Assembly: GCA_002471015.1 (NCBI GenBank)
Contig: DKPB01000059.1
Location: 496 to 64,495, forward strand
Direction of reading: 5' to 3'
DNA length: 64,000 nt
DNA from: Stenotrophomonas sp. UBA7346
Lineage (GTDB): Bacteria; Pseudomonadota; Gammaproteobacteria; Xanthomonadales; Xanthomonadaceae
Part shown: in pieces, positions 25,430-34,070 of the stretch
How positions within the stretch are numbered: the first letter of the stretch is position 1
How the letters are laid out: every line of letters starts with the position of its first letter
Notes under the pieces: model-generated
What the model was told of the DNA's origin: nothing
The model's input: only the letters and a program-made list of their open reading frames with translations
The model's database searches: none
Translations under genes and position numbers: made by a program

Positions 25430-27886
25430 ATGGCCCAGTCCAAACTCGAAGTTCTCGACCTGCCGGTCCTGCCACTGCGTGACGTGGTGGTGTTTCCGCA
25501 CATGGTCATTCCCCTGTTCGTGGGCCGTGACAAGTCCATGCAGGCGCTGGAGCGTGCCATGGAGGCGGACAAGCGCATCCTGCTGCTGGCGCAGAAGTCC
25601 GCCGAAACCGATGATCCCGCCGCAGCCGACCTGTACACCGTTGGCACCCTGGCGCAGGTACTGCAGCTGCTGAAGCTGCCCGACGGCACCATCAAGGTGC
25701 TGGTCGAAGGCCTGTCGCGCGTGGCTGTGGACAAGGTCTATGAGCAGGACGGTGCCCTGCAGGGCCACGGCGTGGAGATTGAATCGGACGAGTCGCGCGA
25801 GCCGCGCGAGATCGAGGCCATCGCGCGCTCGCTGATGTCGCTGTTCGAACAGTACGTCAAGACCAACCGCAAGCTGCCGCCGGAGCTGTTGCAGACCCTG
25901 GCCGGCATCGAGGAACCCGCGCGTCTGGCCGACACCATCGCCGCGCATATCGGCGTGCGCCTGGCCGACAAGCAGAAGCTGCTGGAAACCCTGCAGATCG
26001 GCGACCGTCTGGAAATGCTGGTCGGTCTGGTCGACGGCGAAATCGATGTGCAGCAGCTGGAAAAGCGCATCCGCGGTCGCGTCAAATCGCAGATGGAAAA
26101 GAGCCAGCGCGAGTACTACCTCAACGAGCAGATGAAGGCCATCCAGAAAGAACTGGGTGACCTGGATGAAGCACCCGGCGAGATGGAGGAACTGGCGCGC
26201 AAGATTGCCGAAGCCGGCATGCCCAAGCCGGTGGAAACCAAGGCCAAAAACGAGCTCAACAAGCTCAAGCAGATGTCGCCGATGTCGGCCGAAGCCGCGG
26301 TGGTGCGCAACTACCTGGAGTGGCTGCTGGGCGTGCCGTGGAAGAAGCGCACCAAGGTCCGCAAGGACCTGAAGGTTGCCCAGGACACGCTGGACGCCGA
26401 CCATTACGGTCTGGACAAGGTCAAGGATCGCATCCTTGAATACCTTGCCGTGCAGTCGCGGGTGAAGCAGATGAAGGGCCCGATCCTGTGCCTGGTCGGT
26501 CCGCCGGGCGTGGGCAAGACCTCGCTGGGTCAGTCCATTGCCAAGGCCACCAACCGCAAGTTCGTGCGCATGAGCCTGGGCGGTGTGCGTGACGAGGCCG
26601 AGATCCGTGGCCATCGCCGCACCTATGTCGGCTCGATGCCGGGCCGCATCGTGCAGAACCTCAACAAGGTCGGCAGCAAGAATCCGCTGTTCGTGCTCGA
26701 TGAGATCGACAAGATGTCGATGGATTTCCGCGGCGACCCGTCCTCGGCCCTGCTCGAAGTGCTGGACCCGGAGCAGAACAACGCCTTCAACGATCATTAC
26801 CTCGAGGTCGACCTGGACCTGAGCGAAGTGATGTTCGTGGCTACCTCCAACTCCTTGAACATTCCCGGCCCGTTGCTGGACCGCATGGAAGTGATCCGCA
26901 TCCCGGGTTACACCGAGGACGAGAAGCTCAACATCGCCACCCGCTACCTGGTGCCCAAGCAGCTCAAGGCCAATGGCCTGAAGGTGGAGGAACTGGCCAT
27001 CGAGGAAGACGCCATCCGTGGCATCGTGCGCTATTACACGCGCGAATCCGGCGTGCGTAACCTTGAGCGCGAAATCGCCAAGATCTGCCGCAAGGTGGTC
27101 AAGGAAATCGCGCTGGCAGGCCCGCAGCCGGTCAAGAAGGCGGCCAAGAAGACCGCGAAGAAGCCCAAGGCGCTGGTGGTGGTCGATGCCGGCAACCTGG
27201 ACAAGTACCTGGGTGTGCAGCGCTTCGACTTCGGCCGTGCCGAGGAAGAGAACGAGATCGGCCTGGTCACAGGCCTGGCCTGGACCGAAGTCGGCGGCGA
27301 CCTGCTGCAGATCGAGTCGACGCTGATCCCGGGCAAGGGTGCGGTGACGCTGACCGGCCAGCTGGGCAATGTCATGAAGGAATCGGCGACGGCAGCCTTG
27401 TCGGTGGTGCGTGCACGTGCCGAGTCGCTGGGTATCGACGTGGATTTCCTGCAGAAGCACGACGTGCACCTGCACGTGCCCGACGGTGCCACGCCGAAGG
27501 ACGGCCCCAGCGCCGGCATCGCGATGGTGACCTCGCTGGTGTCCACGCTGACCAAGGTGCCGGTCAAGGCCGAAGTGGCAATGACCGGCGAGATCACCCT
27601 GCGCGGCCGTGTCACCGCCATCGGTGGTTTGAAGGAAAAGCTGCTGGCCGCGCTGCGCGGTGGCATCCGTACCGTCATCATTCCCGAGGAGAACCGCAAG
27701 GACCTGGCCGACATCCCAGCCAACGTCACCCGCGACCTGACGATAGTGCCGGTGAAGTGGATCGATGAAGTGCTGGATATCGCGCTGGCCACGCCGCTGG
27801 CACCGAAGAAGGCAGGCAAGAATGCGCAACGCGTCGCAGTTCGCGGCAAGTCGAAGGCAGCTCCGGCGGCGCGCGTCAAGCATTGA
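25430..27886 (+). CDS. lon: ATP-dependent protease Lon
   Basis: Lon is the AAA+ protease for misfolded and regulatory proteins. The 818-residue product has the LonA N-domain (PVLPLRDVVVFPHMVIPLFVG), Walker A GPPGVGKTS near residue 360, Walker B LFVLDEIDKM, and the proteolytic Ser/Lys dyad in DGPSAGIAM and the following KEKLLAALRGG segment. An Ala/Lys-rich insertion (VKKAAKKTAKKPKA) near residue 565 lies between the ATPase and protease domains and is absent from E. coli Lon. The C-terminus is also Lys/Ala rich. Confidence 0.97.
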   Translation: MAQSKLEVLDLPVLPLRDVVVFPHMVIPLFVGRDKSMQALERAMEADKRILLLAQKSAETDDPAAADLYTVGTLAQVLQLLKLPDGTIKVLVEGLSRVAVDKVYEQDGALQGHGVEIESDESREPREIEAIARSLMSLFEQYVKTNRKLPPELLQTLAGIEEPARLADTIAAHIGVRLADKQKLLETLQIGDRLEMLVGLVDGEIDVQQLEKRIRGRVKSQMEKSQREYYLNEQMKAIQKELGDLDEAPGEMEELARKIAEAGMPKPVETKAKNELNKLKQMSPMSAEAAVVRNYLEWLLGVPWKKRTKVRKDLKVAQDTLDADHYGLDKVKDRILEYLAVQSRVKQMKGPILCLVGPPGVGKTSLGQSIAKATNRKFVRMSLGGVRDEAEIRGHRRTYVGSMPGRIVQNLNKVGSKNPLFVLDEIDKMSMDFRGDPSSALLEVLDPEQNNAFNDHYLEVDLDLSEVMFVATSNSLNIPGPLLDRMEVIRIPGYTEDEKLNIATRYLVPKQLKANGLKVEELAIEEDAIRGIVRYYTRESGVRNLEREIAKICRKVVKEIALAGPQPVKKAAKKTAKKPKALVVVDAGNLDKYLGVQRFDFGRAEEENEIGLVTGLAWTEVGGDLLQIESTLIPGKGAVTLTGQLGNVMKESATAALSVVRARAESLGIDVDFLQKHDVHLHVPDGATPKDGPSAGIAMVTSLVSTLTKVPVKAEVAMTGEITLRGRVTAIGGLKEKLLAALRGGIRTVIIPEENRKDLADIPANVTRDLTIVPVKWIDEVLDIALATPLAPKKAGKNAQRVAVRGKSKAAPAARVKH

Positions 27887-27936
27887 AATGTGAACGCCAA
27901 ACCCCTCGAAACCCGCGTCATTACTGGCTTTTCAGC

Positions 27937-27965
27937 TTGCGCGGGTAGGGGGGCGCTGGTATAAA
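27937..27965 (+). promoter_or_regulatory. Sigma-70-like promoter upstream of hupB
   Basis: TTGCGC (27937-27942), a 17-base spacer, and TATAAA (27960-27965) match the -35/-10 layout. Transcription would start near 27972 and give a 5' leader of about 120 bases before the hupB ATG. Otherwise the 205 bases between lon and hupB show nothing else clear. Confidence 0.5.
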
Positions 27966-28091
27966 AGTGCCACTCACGCATCGGCTTATTTTGATGGCGT
28001 GTTTGCAGGATCTTCCGGCAGCTGGCGTCTTGGGGCGTACGGTTGCCACCCAAATAATTCCGCGGATTTGCCGCAAAGGGAGTTTTACAGA

Positions 28092-28364
28092 ATGAACAAG
28101 ACCGAATTGATTGATGGCGTTGCCGCTGCTGCTGACCTGTCCAAGGCCGAAGCTGGCCGTGCAGTTGACGCTGTCATCGCCGAGATCACCAAGGCCCTGA
28201 AGAAGGGTGATGCCGTGACTCTGGTGGGCTTCGGTACGTTCCAGGTTCGTGCACGCGCTGAGCGCACCGGCCGCAATCCGAAGACCGGCGAAGAGATCAA
28301 GATCGCCGCTGCAAAAAATCCTGCCTTCAAGGCTGGTAAAGCTCTGAAGGACGCTGTAAACTAA
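28092..28364 (+). CDS. hupB: DNA-binding protein HU-beta
   Basis: The 90-residue nucleoid protein begins MNKTELIDGVAAAADLSKA and carries GFGTFQVRARAERTGRNPKTG, the beta-arm that intercalates in the minor groove, followed by KNPAFKAGKALKDAVN. It bends and compacts DNA. ATG 28092 follows AGGGAG. The position after lon is conserved in gammaproteobacteria. Confidence 0.97.
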   Translation: MNKTELIDGVAAAADLSKAEAGRAVDAVIAEITKALKKGDAVTLVGFGTFQVRARAERTGRNPKTGEEIKIAAAKNPAFKAGKALKDAVN

Positions 28365-28376
28365 GCGGCTCAGCTA

Positions 28377-28451
28377 GGGTGCTTAGCTCAGCGGTAGAGC
28401 GTCTCCCTTACACGGAGAGGGTCGGGGGTTCGAAACCCTCAGCACCCACCA
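28377..28451 (+). tRNA. tRNA-Val(TAC)
   Basis: 75 bases with CCA. Acceptor GGGTGCT pairs with AGCACCC, and anticodon stem TCTCC/GGAGA encloses CTTACAC (anticodon TAC). It starts 12 bases after hupB. Confidence 0.95.
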
Positions 28452-28485
28452 GTTAAGCGCCAAAGCAGTACAGATTTGAAAGTGT

Positions 28486-28562
28486 GGAGCGGTAGTTCAG
28501 CTGGTTAGAATGCTGGCCTGTCACGCCGGAGGTCGCGGGTTCGAGTCCCGTCCGCTCCGCCA
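28486..28562 (+). tRNA. tRNA-Asp(GTC), copy 1
   Basis: 77 bases with CCA. Acceptor GGAGCGG pairs with CCGCTCC, and the loop CTGTCAC gives anticodon GTC. The same sequence occurs at 28643 and 28781. Confidence 0.95.
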
Positions 28563-28572
28563 GTTTCAATCT

Positions 28573-28600
28573 GGCCCCTGAGAAATCAGGGGCCTTGTTT
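28573..28600 (+). terminator. Terminator between tRNA-Asp copies 1 and 2
   Basis: GGCCCCTGA (28573-28581), loop GAAA, TCAGGGGCC (28586-28594), then TTGTTTT. Confidence 0.85.
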
Positions 28601-28642
28601 TCTCAAACACCTCGGGTGTGGGAAAACAGAAGAATTAAATGT

Positions 28643-28719
28643 GGAGCGGTAGTTCAGCTGGTTAGAATGCTGGCCTGTCACGCCGGAGGTCGCGGGTTCG
28701 AGTCCCGTCCGCTCCGCCA
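28643..28719 (+). tRNA. tRNA-Asp(GTC), copy 2
   Basis: 77 bases with CCA and identical to copies 1 and 3. Spacers between copies differ in sequence and length. Confidence 0.95.
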
Positions 28720-28780
28720 TTTAATCCAGTCACTCTTCGGAGTGCGCACCCCGGGAAACCGCGGTGGTCGAGTCAAATGC

Positions 28781-28857
28781 GGAGCGGTAGTTCAGCTGGT
28801 TAGAATGCTGGCCTGTCACGCCGGAGGTCGCGGGTTCGAGTCCCGTCCGCTCCGCCA
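28781..28857 (+). tRNA. tRNA-Asp(GTC), copy 3
   Basis: 77 bases with CCA, identical to the two preceding copies. It is the last tRNA of this cluster. Confidence 0.95.
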
Positions 28858-28865
28858 GTTGTCTC

Positions 28866-28897
28866 AAAGCCCTCGGTGCAAGCCGGGGGCTTTTCTT
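28866..28897 (+). terminator. Terminator after tRNA-Asp copy 3
   Basis: AAAGCCCTCGG (28866-28876) pairs with CCGGGGGCTTT (28883-28893), with one mismatched or wobble position, followed by T-rich sequence. Confidence 0.75.
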
Positions 28898-28984
28898 TTG
28901 TGGGTACGGGTAGGCGCCCGAGTTGGGCGCGGGGCGGGAAGCGGGTTAAACTGCCCGGCTCGCCACTCAGGCCTAGATTTGCCC

Positions 28985-30952
28985 ATGCTGCAGAAACTTC
29001 GCGACAAGACCTCAGGCTGGATCGTTACCGTGATCATGGGCCTGTTGATGATCCCGTTCCTGTTCGTGATCGACAACAGCTACCTCGGTGGCGTCGGCGC
29101 ACAGAACGTGGCCAAGGTATCGGCACCGCCGAGCTGGTGGCGTTCGGCGCCGTCGTGGTGGCCGATGTCGTTCCTGTGGAACCACCACGAAATCAGCGTG
29201 GAAGACTTCCGTACGCGCTTTGAACAGGCGCGTGTGCAGGCCCGCGAGCAGCAGGGCGACAACTTCGACCCGCGCCAATTCGAAACCACCGAGAACAAGC
29301 TGGCCGTGCTGGATCAGCTGGTGGACGAGCAGGTAGTGCGCCTGGCTGCCGAAGACGCGCACATCGTCATTGGCGACAAGGCCGTGCGCGATTACATCAC
29401 CGCCATCCCGGCCTTCCAGAAGGACGGCAAGTTCGATGCGGACCAGTACCGCCTGACCTTGGCACAGGGTAATCCGCCGCGTACGCCGGACATGTTCGAC
29501 CAGCTGGTGCGTACCAGCCTGCAGCAGTCGATCATCCCCACCGCCTTGGCGCAGTCCGGTTTCACCACCAAGGGCGAGGCCGAGCGCCTGCTCAAGCTGC
29601 TGGGTGAAACCCGCGACGTCGAGTTCGGCATGTTGCCGGCGCCGGCGGCCGATACCGCCGCCGTCAGCGATGCCGAGGTGGAGCAGTGGTACAAGTCGCA
29701 TCCGAAGGATTTCCTGCAGCCGGAAACCGTGACACTTGAGTATGTCGAGCTCAACGCCGCAACCCTGCCGGCGGCGACCGCTGCCGACGAAGCAACGCTG
29801 CGTCATCGCTATGAAGAAGAGAAGGCGCGCTTTGTTGCCGCCGACCAGCGCCTGGCATCGCACATCCTGATCAGCGCCGGCAGCGATGCCGCCTCGCAGC
29901 AGGCTGCCGAGGCCAAGGCCGCCAAGCTGGCTGCCGAAGCCAAGCAGGGGGCCGACTTCGCCGCATTGGCCAAGGCCAACTCGGATGATCCGGGCTCCAA
30001 GGACGCCGGTGGCGACCTGGGTTGGGTCGAGAAGGGCGTGATGGTCAAGCCCTTCGAAGACGCGCTGTTCGCCATGAAGGCTGGCGATGTGGTTGGCCCG
30101 GTCAAGACCGAGTTCGGCTACCACGTGCTGAAGCTGCGCGAGATCAAGGGCGGCGAAGGCCGTTCGTTCGAGGAAGTGCGCGACCAGTTGGCTGCCGAGC
30201 AGTTGCAGGCCGATACCGAAAAGGCGTTCAGTGAGTTCAGCGGCCGCCTGGTCGACCTGGTCTACAAGAACCCGACCGCGCTGGAGCCGGCGGCCAAGGA
30301 AGTTGGCATCCCGGTGCAGACCGTCGGTCCGTTCACCCGCGCCACCGCCACTGGCATTGCAGCCAACCCGGCGGTGTTGAAGGCTGCGTTCTCCGACACG
30401 CTGACCGAAGACGGCACGGTGAGCGATCCGATCGAGATCGGCCCGAACCACAGCGTGATGATCCGCGTTACCGCGCATACCCCGGAGCAGGCCACGCCGC
30501 TGGCCCAGGTCAAGGACAAGGTGATTGCCGCCGTGCGTGCGCATCGTGCCGAGGAAGCGTCGAAGAAGGCCGCCGACGCGCTGCTGGCCAAGTTGAATGG
30601 TGGCCAGACGCTGCAGGCACTGGCCGCTGCCGAGCAGCTGCAGCTGTTGCCGGTCCCGGGCCTGCCGCGCGGCGCACCGATGCCGAGCGAAGCAGCCAAC
30701 CGCGCAGTGTTCAGCGCGGCACCGCCGGCCGCTGACAAGCCCAGCTATGGCAAGGTCGCACTGGAAGACGGCCGCTATGCGGTGTTCGCGGTGACCAAGG
30801 TCACCCCGGGCAACGTTGCCGAAGTGCCGGAACAGCAGCAGGCCATGCTCAAGCAGCAGCTGAGCCAGATTGACGGCGCCGCTGCCGCCAAGGCCTATGT
30901 TGATGGCATGCGCAAGCGTTACAAGGTGCAGGTGCAGGAATCCCAGCTCTGA
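28985..30952 (+). CDS. ppiD: Peptidyl-prolyl isomerase / periplasmic folding chaperone PpiD
   Basis: This is a 655-residue membrane-anchored chaperone. MLQKLRDKTSGWIVTVIMGLLMIPFLFVI is the N-terminal anchor (residues about 12-30). A SurA/PpiD-like N-domain follows, and then a parvulin rotamase domain near residues 285-390 with RLASHILI, DPGSKDAGGDLGWVEKGVMVKPFEDALFAM and GYHVLKLREIK. A second chaperone domain forms the C-terminal part. PpiD associates with the Sec translocon. The insertion SAPPSWWRSAPSWWPMSFLW after the anchor is Trp-rich and unusual. ATG 28985 was chosen, since reading upstream would run through tRNA genes. The end of this gene is duplicated downstream. Confidence 0.93.
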   Translation: MLQKLRDKTSGWIVTVIMGLLMIPFLFVIDNSYLGGVGAQNVAKVSAPPSWWRSAPSWWPMSFLWNHHEISVEDFRTRFEQARVQAREQQGDNFDPRQFETTENKLAVLDQLVDEQVVRLAAEDAHIVIGDKAVRDYITAIPAFQKDGKFDADQYRLTLAQGNPPRTPDMFDQLVRTSLQQSIIPTALAQSGFTTKGEAERLLKLLGETRDVEFGMLPAPAADTAAVSDAEVEQWYKSHPKDFLQPETVTLEYVELNAATLPAATAADEATLRHRYEEEKARFVAADQRLASHILISAGSDAASQQAAEAKAAKLAAEAKQGADFAALAKANSDDPGSKDAGGDLGWVEKGVMVKPFEDALFAMKAGDVVGPVKTEFGYHVLKLREIKGGEGRSFEEVRDQLAAEQLQADTEKAFSEFSGRLVDLVYKNPTALEPAAKEVGIPVQTVGPFTRATATGIAANPAVLKAAFSDTLTEDGTVSDPIEIGPNHSVMIRVTAHTPEQATPLAQVKDKVIAAVRAHRAEEASKKAADALLAKLNGGQTLQALAAAEQLQLLPVPGLPRGAPMPSEAANRAVFSAAPPAADKPSYGKVALEDGRYAVFAVTKVTPGNVAEVPEQQQAMLKQQLSQIDGAAAAKAYVDGMRKRYKVQVQESQL

Positions 30953-30974
30953 TAGCGGGTGGCACACGCTTCGG

Positions 30975-31003
30975 AAAGCCCGGTCTCTGACCGGGCTTTT
31001 TTG
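30975..31003 (+). terminator. Intrinsic terminator after ppiD
   Basis: AAAGCCCGGTC (30975-30985), loop TCT, GACCGGGCTTT (30989-30999) and further T bases. A diverged second copy is present at about 31162-31189. Confidence 0.92.
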
Positions 31004-31033
31004 TTTGTGCATGTGGCGCGCTGGCAGCGGCGT

Positions 31034-31056
31034 TGCCGAGCGTGGCTCGGCACTAC
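31034..31056. repeat. SMAG-type palindrome in duplication unit 1
   Basis: TGCCGAGCGTGGCTCGGCACTAC, written here as the palindrome TGCCGAGC/GCTCGGCA plus terminal CTAC (GTAG on minus). It is the same family as the elements at 19784-19895. Confidence 0.8.
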
Positions 31057-31225
31057 CGTGTCAGGCGCGTGGCTATGCCGCCAAGGCCTATGTTGGCGGC
31101 ATAGCCACGCGCTGCAAGGTGCAGGAATCCTGGCTCTGATAGCGGGTGGCATATGCTTCGGGAAGCTCGGTCGTTGACCGGGCTTTTTTGCGCATGTGGC
31201 GTGGTGGGGTTGGCGGCAGGGGCGC

Positions 31226-31248
31226 TGCCGAGCATGGCTCGGCACTAC
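31226..31248. repeat. SMAG-type palindrome in duplication unit 2
   Basis: Same element as at 31034-31056 with one base changed in the loop (AGCATGGCT instead of AGCGTGGCT). Confidence 0.8.
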
Positions 31249-31358
31249 CGTGTCGGGAGCGCTGCCGGCGTTGGCAGTTGCGCGCGCCGCAGGGCCAGGC
31301 AGATGCGTGCGATACGGGTGGATGGCCGCTTTGCGGCTGACGTCATTCCGGGCCGGGC

Positions 31359-31384
31359 AAAAAAATACCCGGCACGTGGCCGGG
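31359..31384 (-). terminator. Intrinsic terminator after mltD
   Basis: CCCGGC (31368-31373) pairs with GCCGGG (31379-31384). On the minus strand it is followed by a run of seven T bases (31359-31365). It lies 26 bases beyond the mltD stop. Confidence 0.75.
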
Positions 31385-31410
31385 CATTCGTGGCGAGGCG
31401 AGCGCTGGTC

Positions 31411-32652
31411 TCAGCGCACTTCCTCGTAGCGCAACACCATGCCGGGGCGCAGCACGGCACTGGCGTCCAGATTGTTGAACGACAGCAGGGTCTTCACCGA
31501 GATGCCGTAACGGCGGGCGATGGTCCAGGCCGATTCGCCGCTGCGCACGGTGTGGCGGCGGGTGCTGTTGCTGCTGGTAGACGCAAGCGCCCGCGCGTTG
31601 CCCTTGGATGCGGAGGCGGGCGTGGCTGCCGCCGGTGCCGCCGTGCTGGCCAGCAAGGTGCCGGTTTCAGTGGCGGCCACCATGTCGTCGGTACCAATGG
31701 CAGCCGCCGGAACCAGCACGCGTGTGCCGGCGCGGGAGCTGGTCAGTGCCGGGTTGAGCCGGGCGATGCGGGCCGGGTCCAGCGCGTTCTGTGCCGACCA
31801 CGCGGCCAGCGTGGTATTGGCTGGCAGGGTATGGCCCTTGAGAATGGGGACCGGCCGATCCAGTGCGGCCATTACATCCGGGTTGTTCTCCGACTGCTCG
31901 AGCACGCAGGCCAGCGCATGCAGTTTCTCGACATAGGCGTAGGTGATCGGCGACAGCCCAGGCAGTTCGGCTGCATTGGCATTCTGCGCGTTCATGCCGC
32001 CACGGCGCAGCGATTGCAGGATGCGGTACTCGCCGGCGTTGTAGGCCATCACCGCCAACTGCCAGTCGCCAGCAAACATGCCGTGCAGGGTCTTCAGGTA
32101 GCGGACTGCGGCGCGGGTGGAATCCACTGCGGACAGGCGGCCGTCATAGCCGCTTTCCATCGGCACGCGGTGGTTGCGGGCGGTGGTGGCGATGAACTGC
32201 CACAGTCCGGCCGGGCCGCTGGCATTGCGGGCGCCGGGGCGGTAGCCGCTTTCCACGAACGGGATGAGCGCGAACTCGGTGGGCAGGCCGGCACTGCGCA
32301 GCTCATCGACCACATAGCCAAACAGCGGCAGCGCGTCGTCCTCTACATTGCCAAGGCGCGCCGGTGCGTGCGCGAACTGCTTGCGCCAGCGTGGGCTGGT
32401 GGCCTCGGCATCGCACTGCGGCGCGGCCAGGCCCTCGCGGAAATTGGCGAAGATCTCGCGGCCGTTGCGGTGGGTGGGTTCCGGCAGCGAGGCCGGATCC
32501 AGTGGCAACACGCCCAAGGTGCCGATGTTCTGGCTCAGGCCGTGGCTGACCGGCAGTGACTGGGCGCTGGCAATGCTGCTGGTGGCGCCGAGCAACAGCC
32601 CCAGCGCCACTGCGAGGGTATGCCCCCTCACGCGCGGAAACCGTCTTTCCAC
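31411..32652 (-). CDS. mltD: Membrane-bound lytic murein transglycosylase D-like, with LysM
   Basis: The 413-residue exported protein has a signal peptide (LAVALGLLLGATSSIASA). Its lysozyme-like SLT domain carries the catalytic Glu in ALIPFVESGYRP near residue 127, then GPAGLWQF and AYNAGEYR. A spacer and a C-terminal LysM domain follow (HTVRSGESAWTIARRYGISVKTLLSFNN). It cleaves peptidoglycan glycan strands with 1,6-anhydro product formation. No lipobox Cys is visible, so it is probably periplasmic rather than lipid anchored. It overlaps gloB by 25 bases. Confidence 0.9.
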   Translation of the reverse strand: MERRFPRVRGHTLAVALGLLLGATSSIASAQSLPVSHGLSQNIGTLGVLPLDPASLPEPTHRNGREIFANFREGLAAPQCDAEATSPRWRKQFAHAPARLGNVEDDALPLFGYVVDELRSAGLPTEFALIPFVESGYRPGARNASGPAGLWQFIATTARNHRVPMESGYDGRLSAVDSTRAAVRYLKTLHGMFAGDWQLAVMAYNAGEYRILQSLRRGGMNAQNANAAELPGLSPITYAYVEKLHALACVLEQSENNPDVMAALDRPVPILKGHTLPANTTLAAWSAQNALDPARIARLNPALTSSRAGTRVLVPAAAIGTDDMVAATETGTLLASTAAPAAATPASASKGNARALASTSSNSTRRHTVRSGESAWTIARRYGISVKTLLSFNNLDASAVLRPGMVLRYEEVR

Positions 32653-33392
32653 CGCCGCAATTCGGCGAACACTTCCACCTCGTCGGTGGGCGCGCGGCCA
32701 AGCCGAGCGCTTACCGCTTCAACTATCGCCGCATCGGCGGTACGCAGGAACGGGTTGCATTGCAGTTCAACCGCCAATGCGGCGGGAACGGTAGGACGGG
32801 AACGGCTGCGCATGTCCATGGCTTCCTGTTGGCGGCGTTGCAATGCCGCGTTGGTGGGATCGACATGCCGCGCGAACACGGCATTGGCCAGCGTGTATTC
32901 GTGCCCGCAGCAGACCCATGTCTGCGGGGGCAGGGCGGCCATTCGCTTGAGCGAGGCCAGCATCTGGGCGGGCGTACCTTCGAACATGCGCCCACAGCCC
33001 AAGCTGAACAGCATGTCGCCACTGAACAGATGGTTGTGGCCCAGATACGCGATGTGGCTGCGGGTATGACCGGGAACGTCCATCACGGTGAAGCCGAAGC
33101 CGGACAATTCTACCCGGTCGCCGTCGCCGACCCGTTCACATTCCAATGCGATGCGTTCATCTTCGGGGGCGAACACGCGCAGGCGCGGCCAGCGCTGGCG
33201 CAGTTCGGCCACGCCGCCGATATGGTCGTCGTGGTGATGGGTAAGCAGCACCGCGGCGGGCTGCATGCCCTGCGCGGCGGCTTCCAGTACCGGCGCTGCC
33301 TGGCCCGGGTCGACGAACACAGTCAGGCCATCGGGCGTTTGCAGCGCCCAGATGTAATTGTCCTGGAATGCAGGCAGGGCGGTCAGTCGCAT
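32628..33392 (-). CDS. gloB: Hydroxyacylglutathione hydrolase (glyoxalase II)
   Basis: GloB hydrolyses S-lactoylglutathione to D-lactate and glutathione, the second step of methylglyoxal detoxification. The 254-residue metallo-beta-lactamase-fold protein has LTHHHDDHIGG near residue 50, VPGHTRSHI near 109 and GDMLFSLGCGR near 128. The C-terminal substrate-binding part is present. It is divergent from the methyltransferase gene, with 11 bases between the two start codons. Confidence 0.95.
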   Translation of the reverse strand: MRLTALPAFQDNYIWALQTPDGLTVFVDPGQAAPVLEAAAQGMQPAAVLLTHHHDDHIGGVAELRQRWPRLRVFAPEDERIALECERVGDGDRVELSGFGFTVMDVPGHTRSHIAYLGHNHLFSGDMLFSLGCGRMFEGTPAQMLASLKRMAALPPQTWVCCGHEYTLANAVFARHVDPTNAALQRRQQEAMDMRSRSRPTVPAALAVELQCNPFLRTADAAIVEAVSARLGRAPTDEVEVFAELRRWKDGFRA

Positions 33393-33403
33393 AGAATTGG
33401 AAA

Positions 33404-34054
33404 ATGCCTGCCGCCCCGTTCCCCCGTCAAGCTGCAGTCTCGGCCTGGTTTGAGAAGCCCGGGGCGCAGGCGATGCGGGATTGGGAGCATCGCTACCTGG
33501 CTGAACAATTGCGCGGATTTCCGTCGCAGCCGTGGTTGTGGCTGGGGCCCAGCGCCAGTTGGCTGCCGCAAACCGCCCCGGCGGGCCGTGGCCTGCGCCT
33601 GCACCGCAGTACCGACGGCCAGCAATGGGCCGGCCAGTTGCGCTGCGGCTTGCCGCTGCCGTTGCCGGCCGAAGCGGTCAAGGTGATCGTCATCCAGCAT
33701 GCCGCGCCGACCGATCTGGAGGCACTGCTGTCCGAATGCGGACGGGTGCTGATGCCGGGCGGGCGGGTCTGGATGACCCTGCTCAACCGCTGCAGCCCCT
33801 ACCGGGCGCACTGGCAATGGCAGGGCGCGCGGCCGCCGTCGGTGGGGCGCTGCCAGGCCTTGTTGGCACGGCAGGGCATACGCGCCCGCTCGTTGCGGCA
33901 CTATGGCCCGCTATGGCAGCAGACCAGTGCCCCGCCGGGTACCGCGTTGCCGGTGCTGCGCGCCCTGTGCGTGTTGGAAGCAGAAAAACGAAGTGAGGCA
34001 TTCATCGGGCCAACCCCGCTCAAGGTGGCATGGCGCAACCCGGTGGCGACCTGA
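33404..34054 (+). CDS. YafS-like SAM-dependent methyltransferase
   Basis: The 216-residue protein has a weak class I methyltransferase pattern (VKVIVIQHAAP, LLSECGRVLMPGGRVWMTLLNR) resembling motif IV and post-motif strands, while motif I is hard to see. Its place between gloB and rnhA-dnaQ matches E. coli yafS. The substrate is unknown. rnhA starts 16 bases downstream, so they are likely cotranscribed. Confidence 0.75.
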   Translation: MPAAPFPRQAAVSAWFEKPGAQAMRDWEHRYLAEQLRGFPSQPWLWLGPSASWLPQTAPAGRGLRLHRSTDGQQWAGQLRCGLPLPLPAEAVKVIVIQHAAPTDLEALLSECGRVLMPGGRVWMTLLNRCSPYRAHWQWQGARPPSVGRCQALLARQGIRARSLRHYGPLWQQTSAPPGTALPVLRALCVLEAEKRSEAFIGPTPLKVAWRNPVAT

Positions 34055-34070
34055 AATCCAACGGAAGAAC

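Larger units (their letters stand above)
30885..31256 (+). repeat. Tandem duplication of the ppiD 3' end, terminator and SMAG element
   Basis: Unit 1 (about 30885-31065) and unit 2 (about 31078-31256) are offset by about 193 bases. Both contain, in order, GCCAAGGCCTATGTTG, a coding-like CAAGGTGCAGGAATCC, CTCTGATAGCGGGTGGCA (the ppiD stop region), an AAGC...GACCGGGCTTTTTT terminator, CATGTGGCG and a SMAG palindrome. Unit 2 has lost coding sense and differs at scattered positions, so the duplication is not recent. Confidence 0.85.

Noticed and set aside
28486..28857. Regular repeats resembling a CRISPR array
   Set aside because: The repeats are 77-base tRNA-Asp genes with full cloverleaf and CCA; spacers are not of constant length and there are no cas genes.
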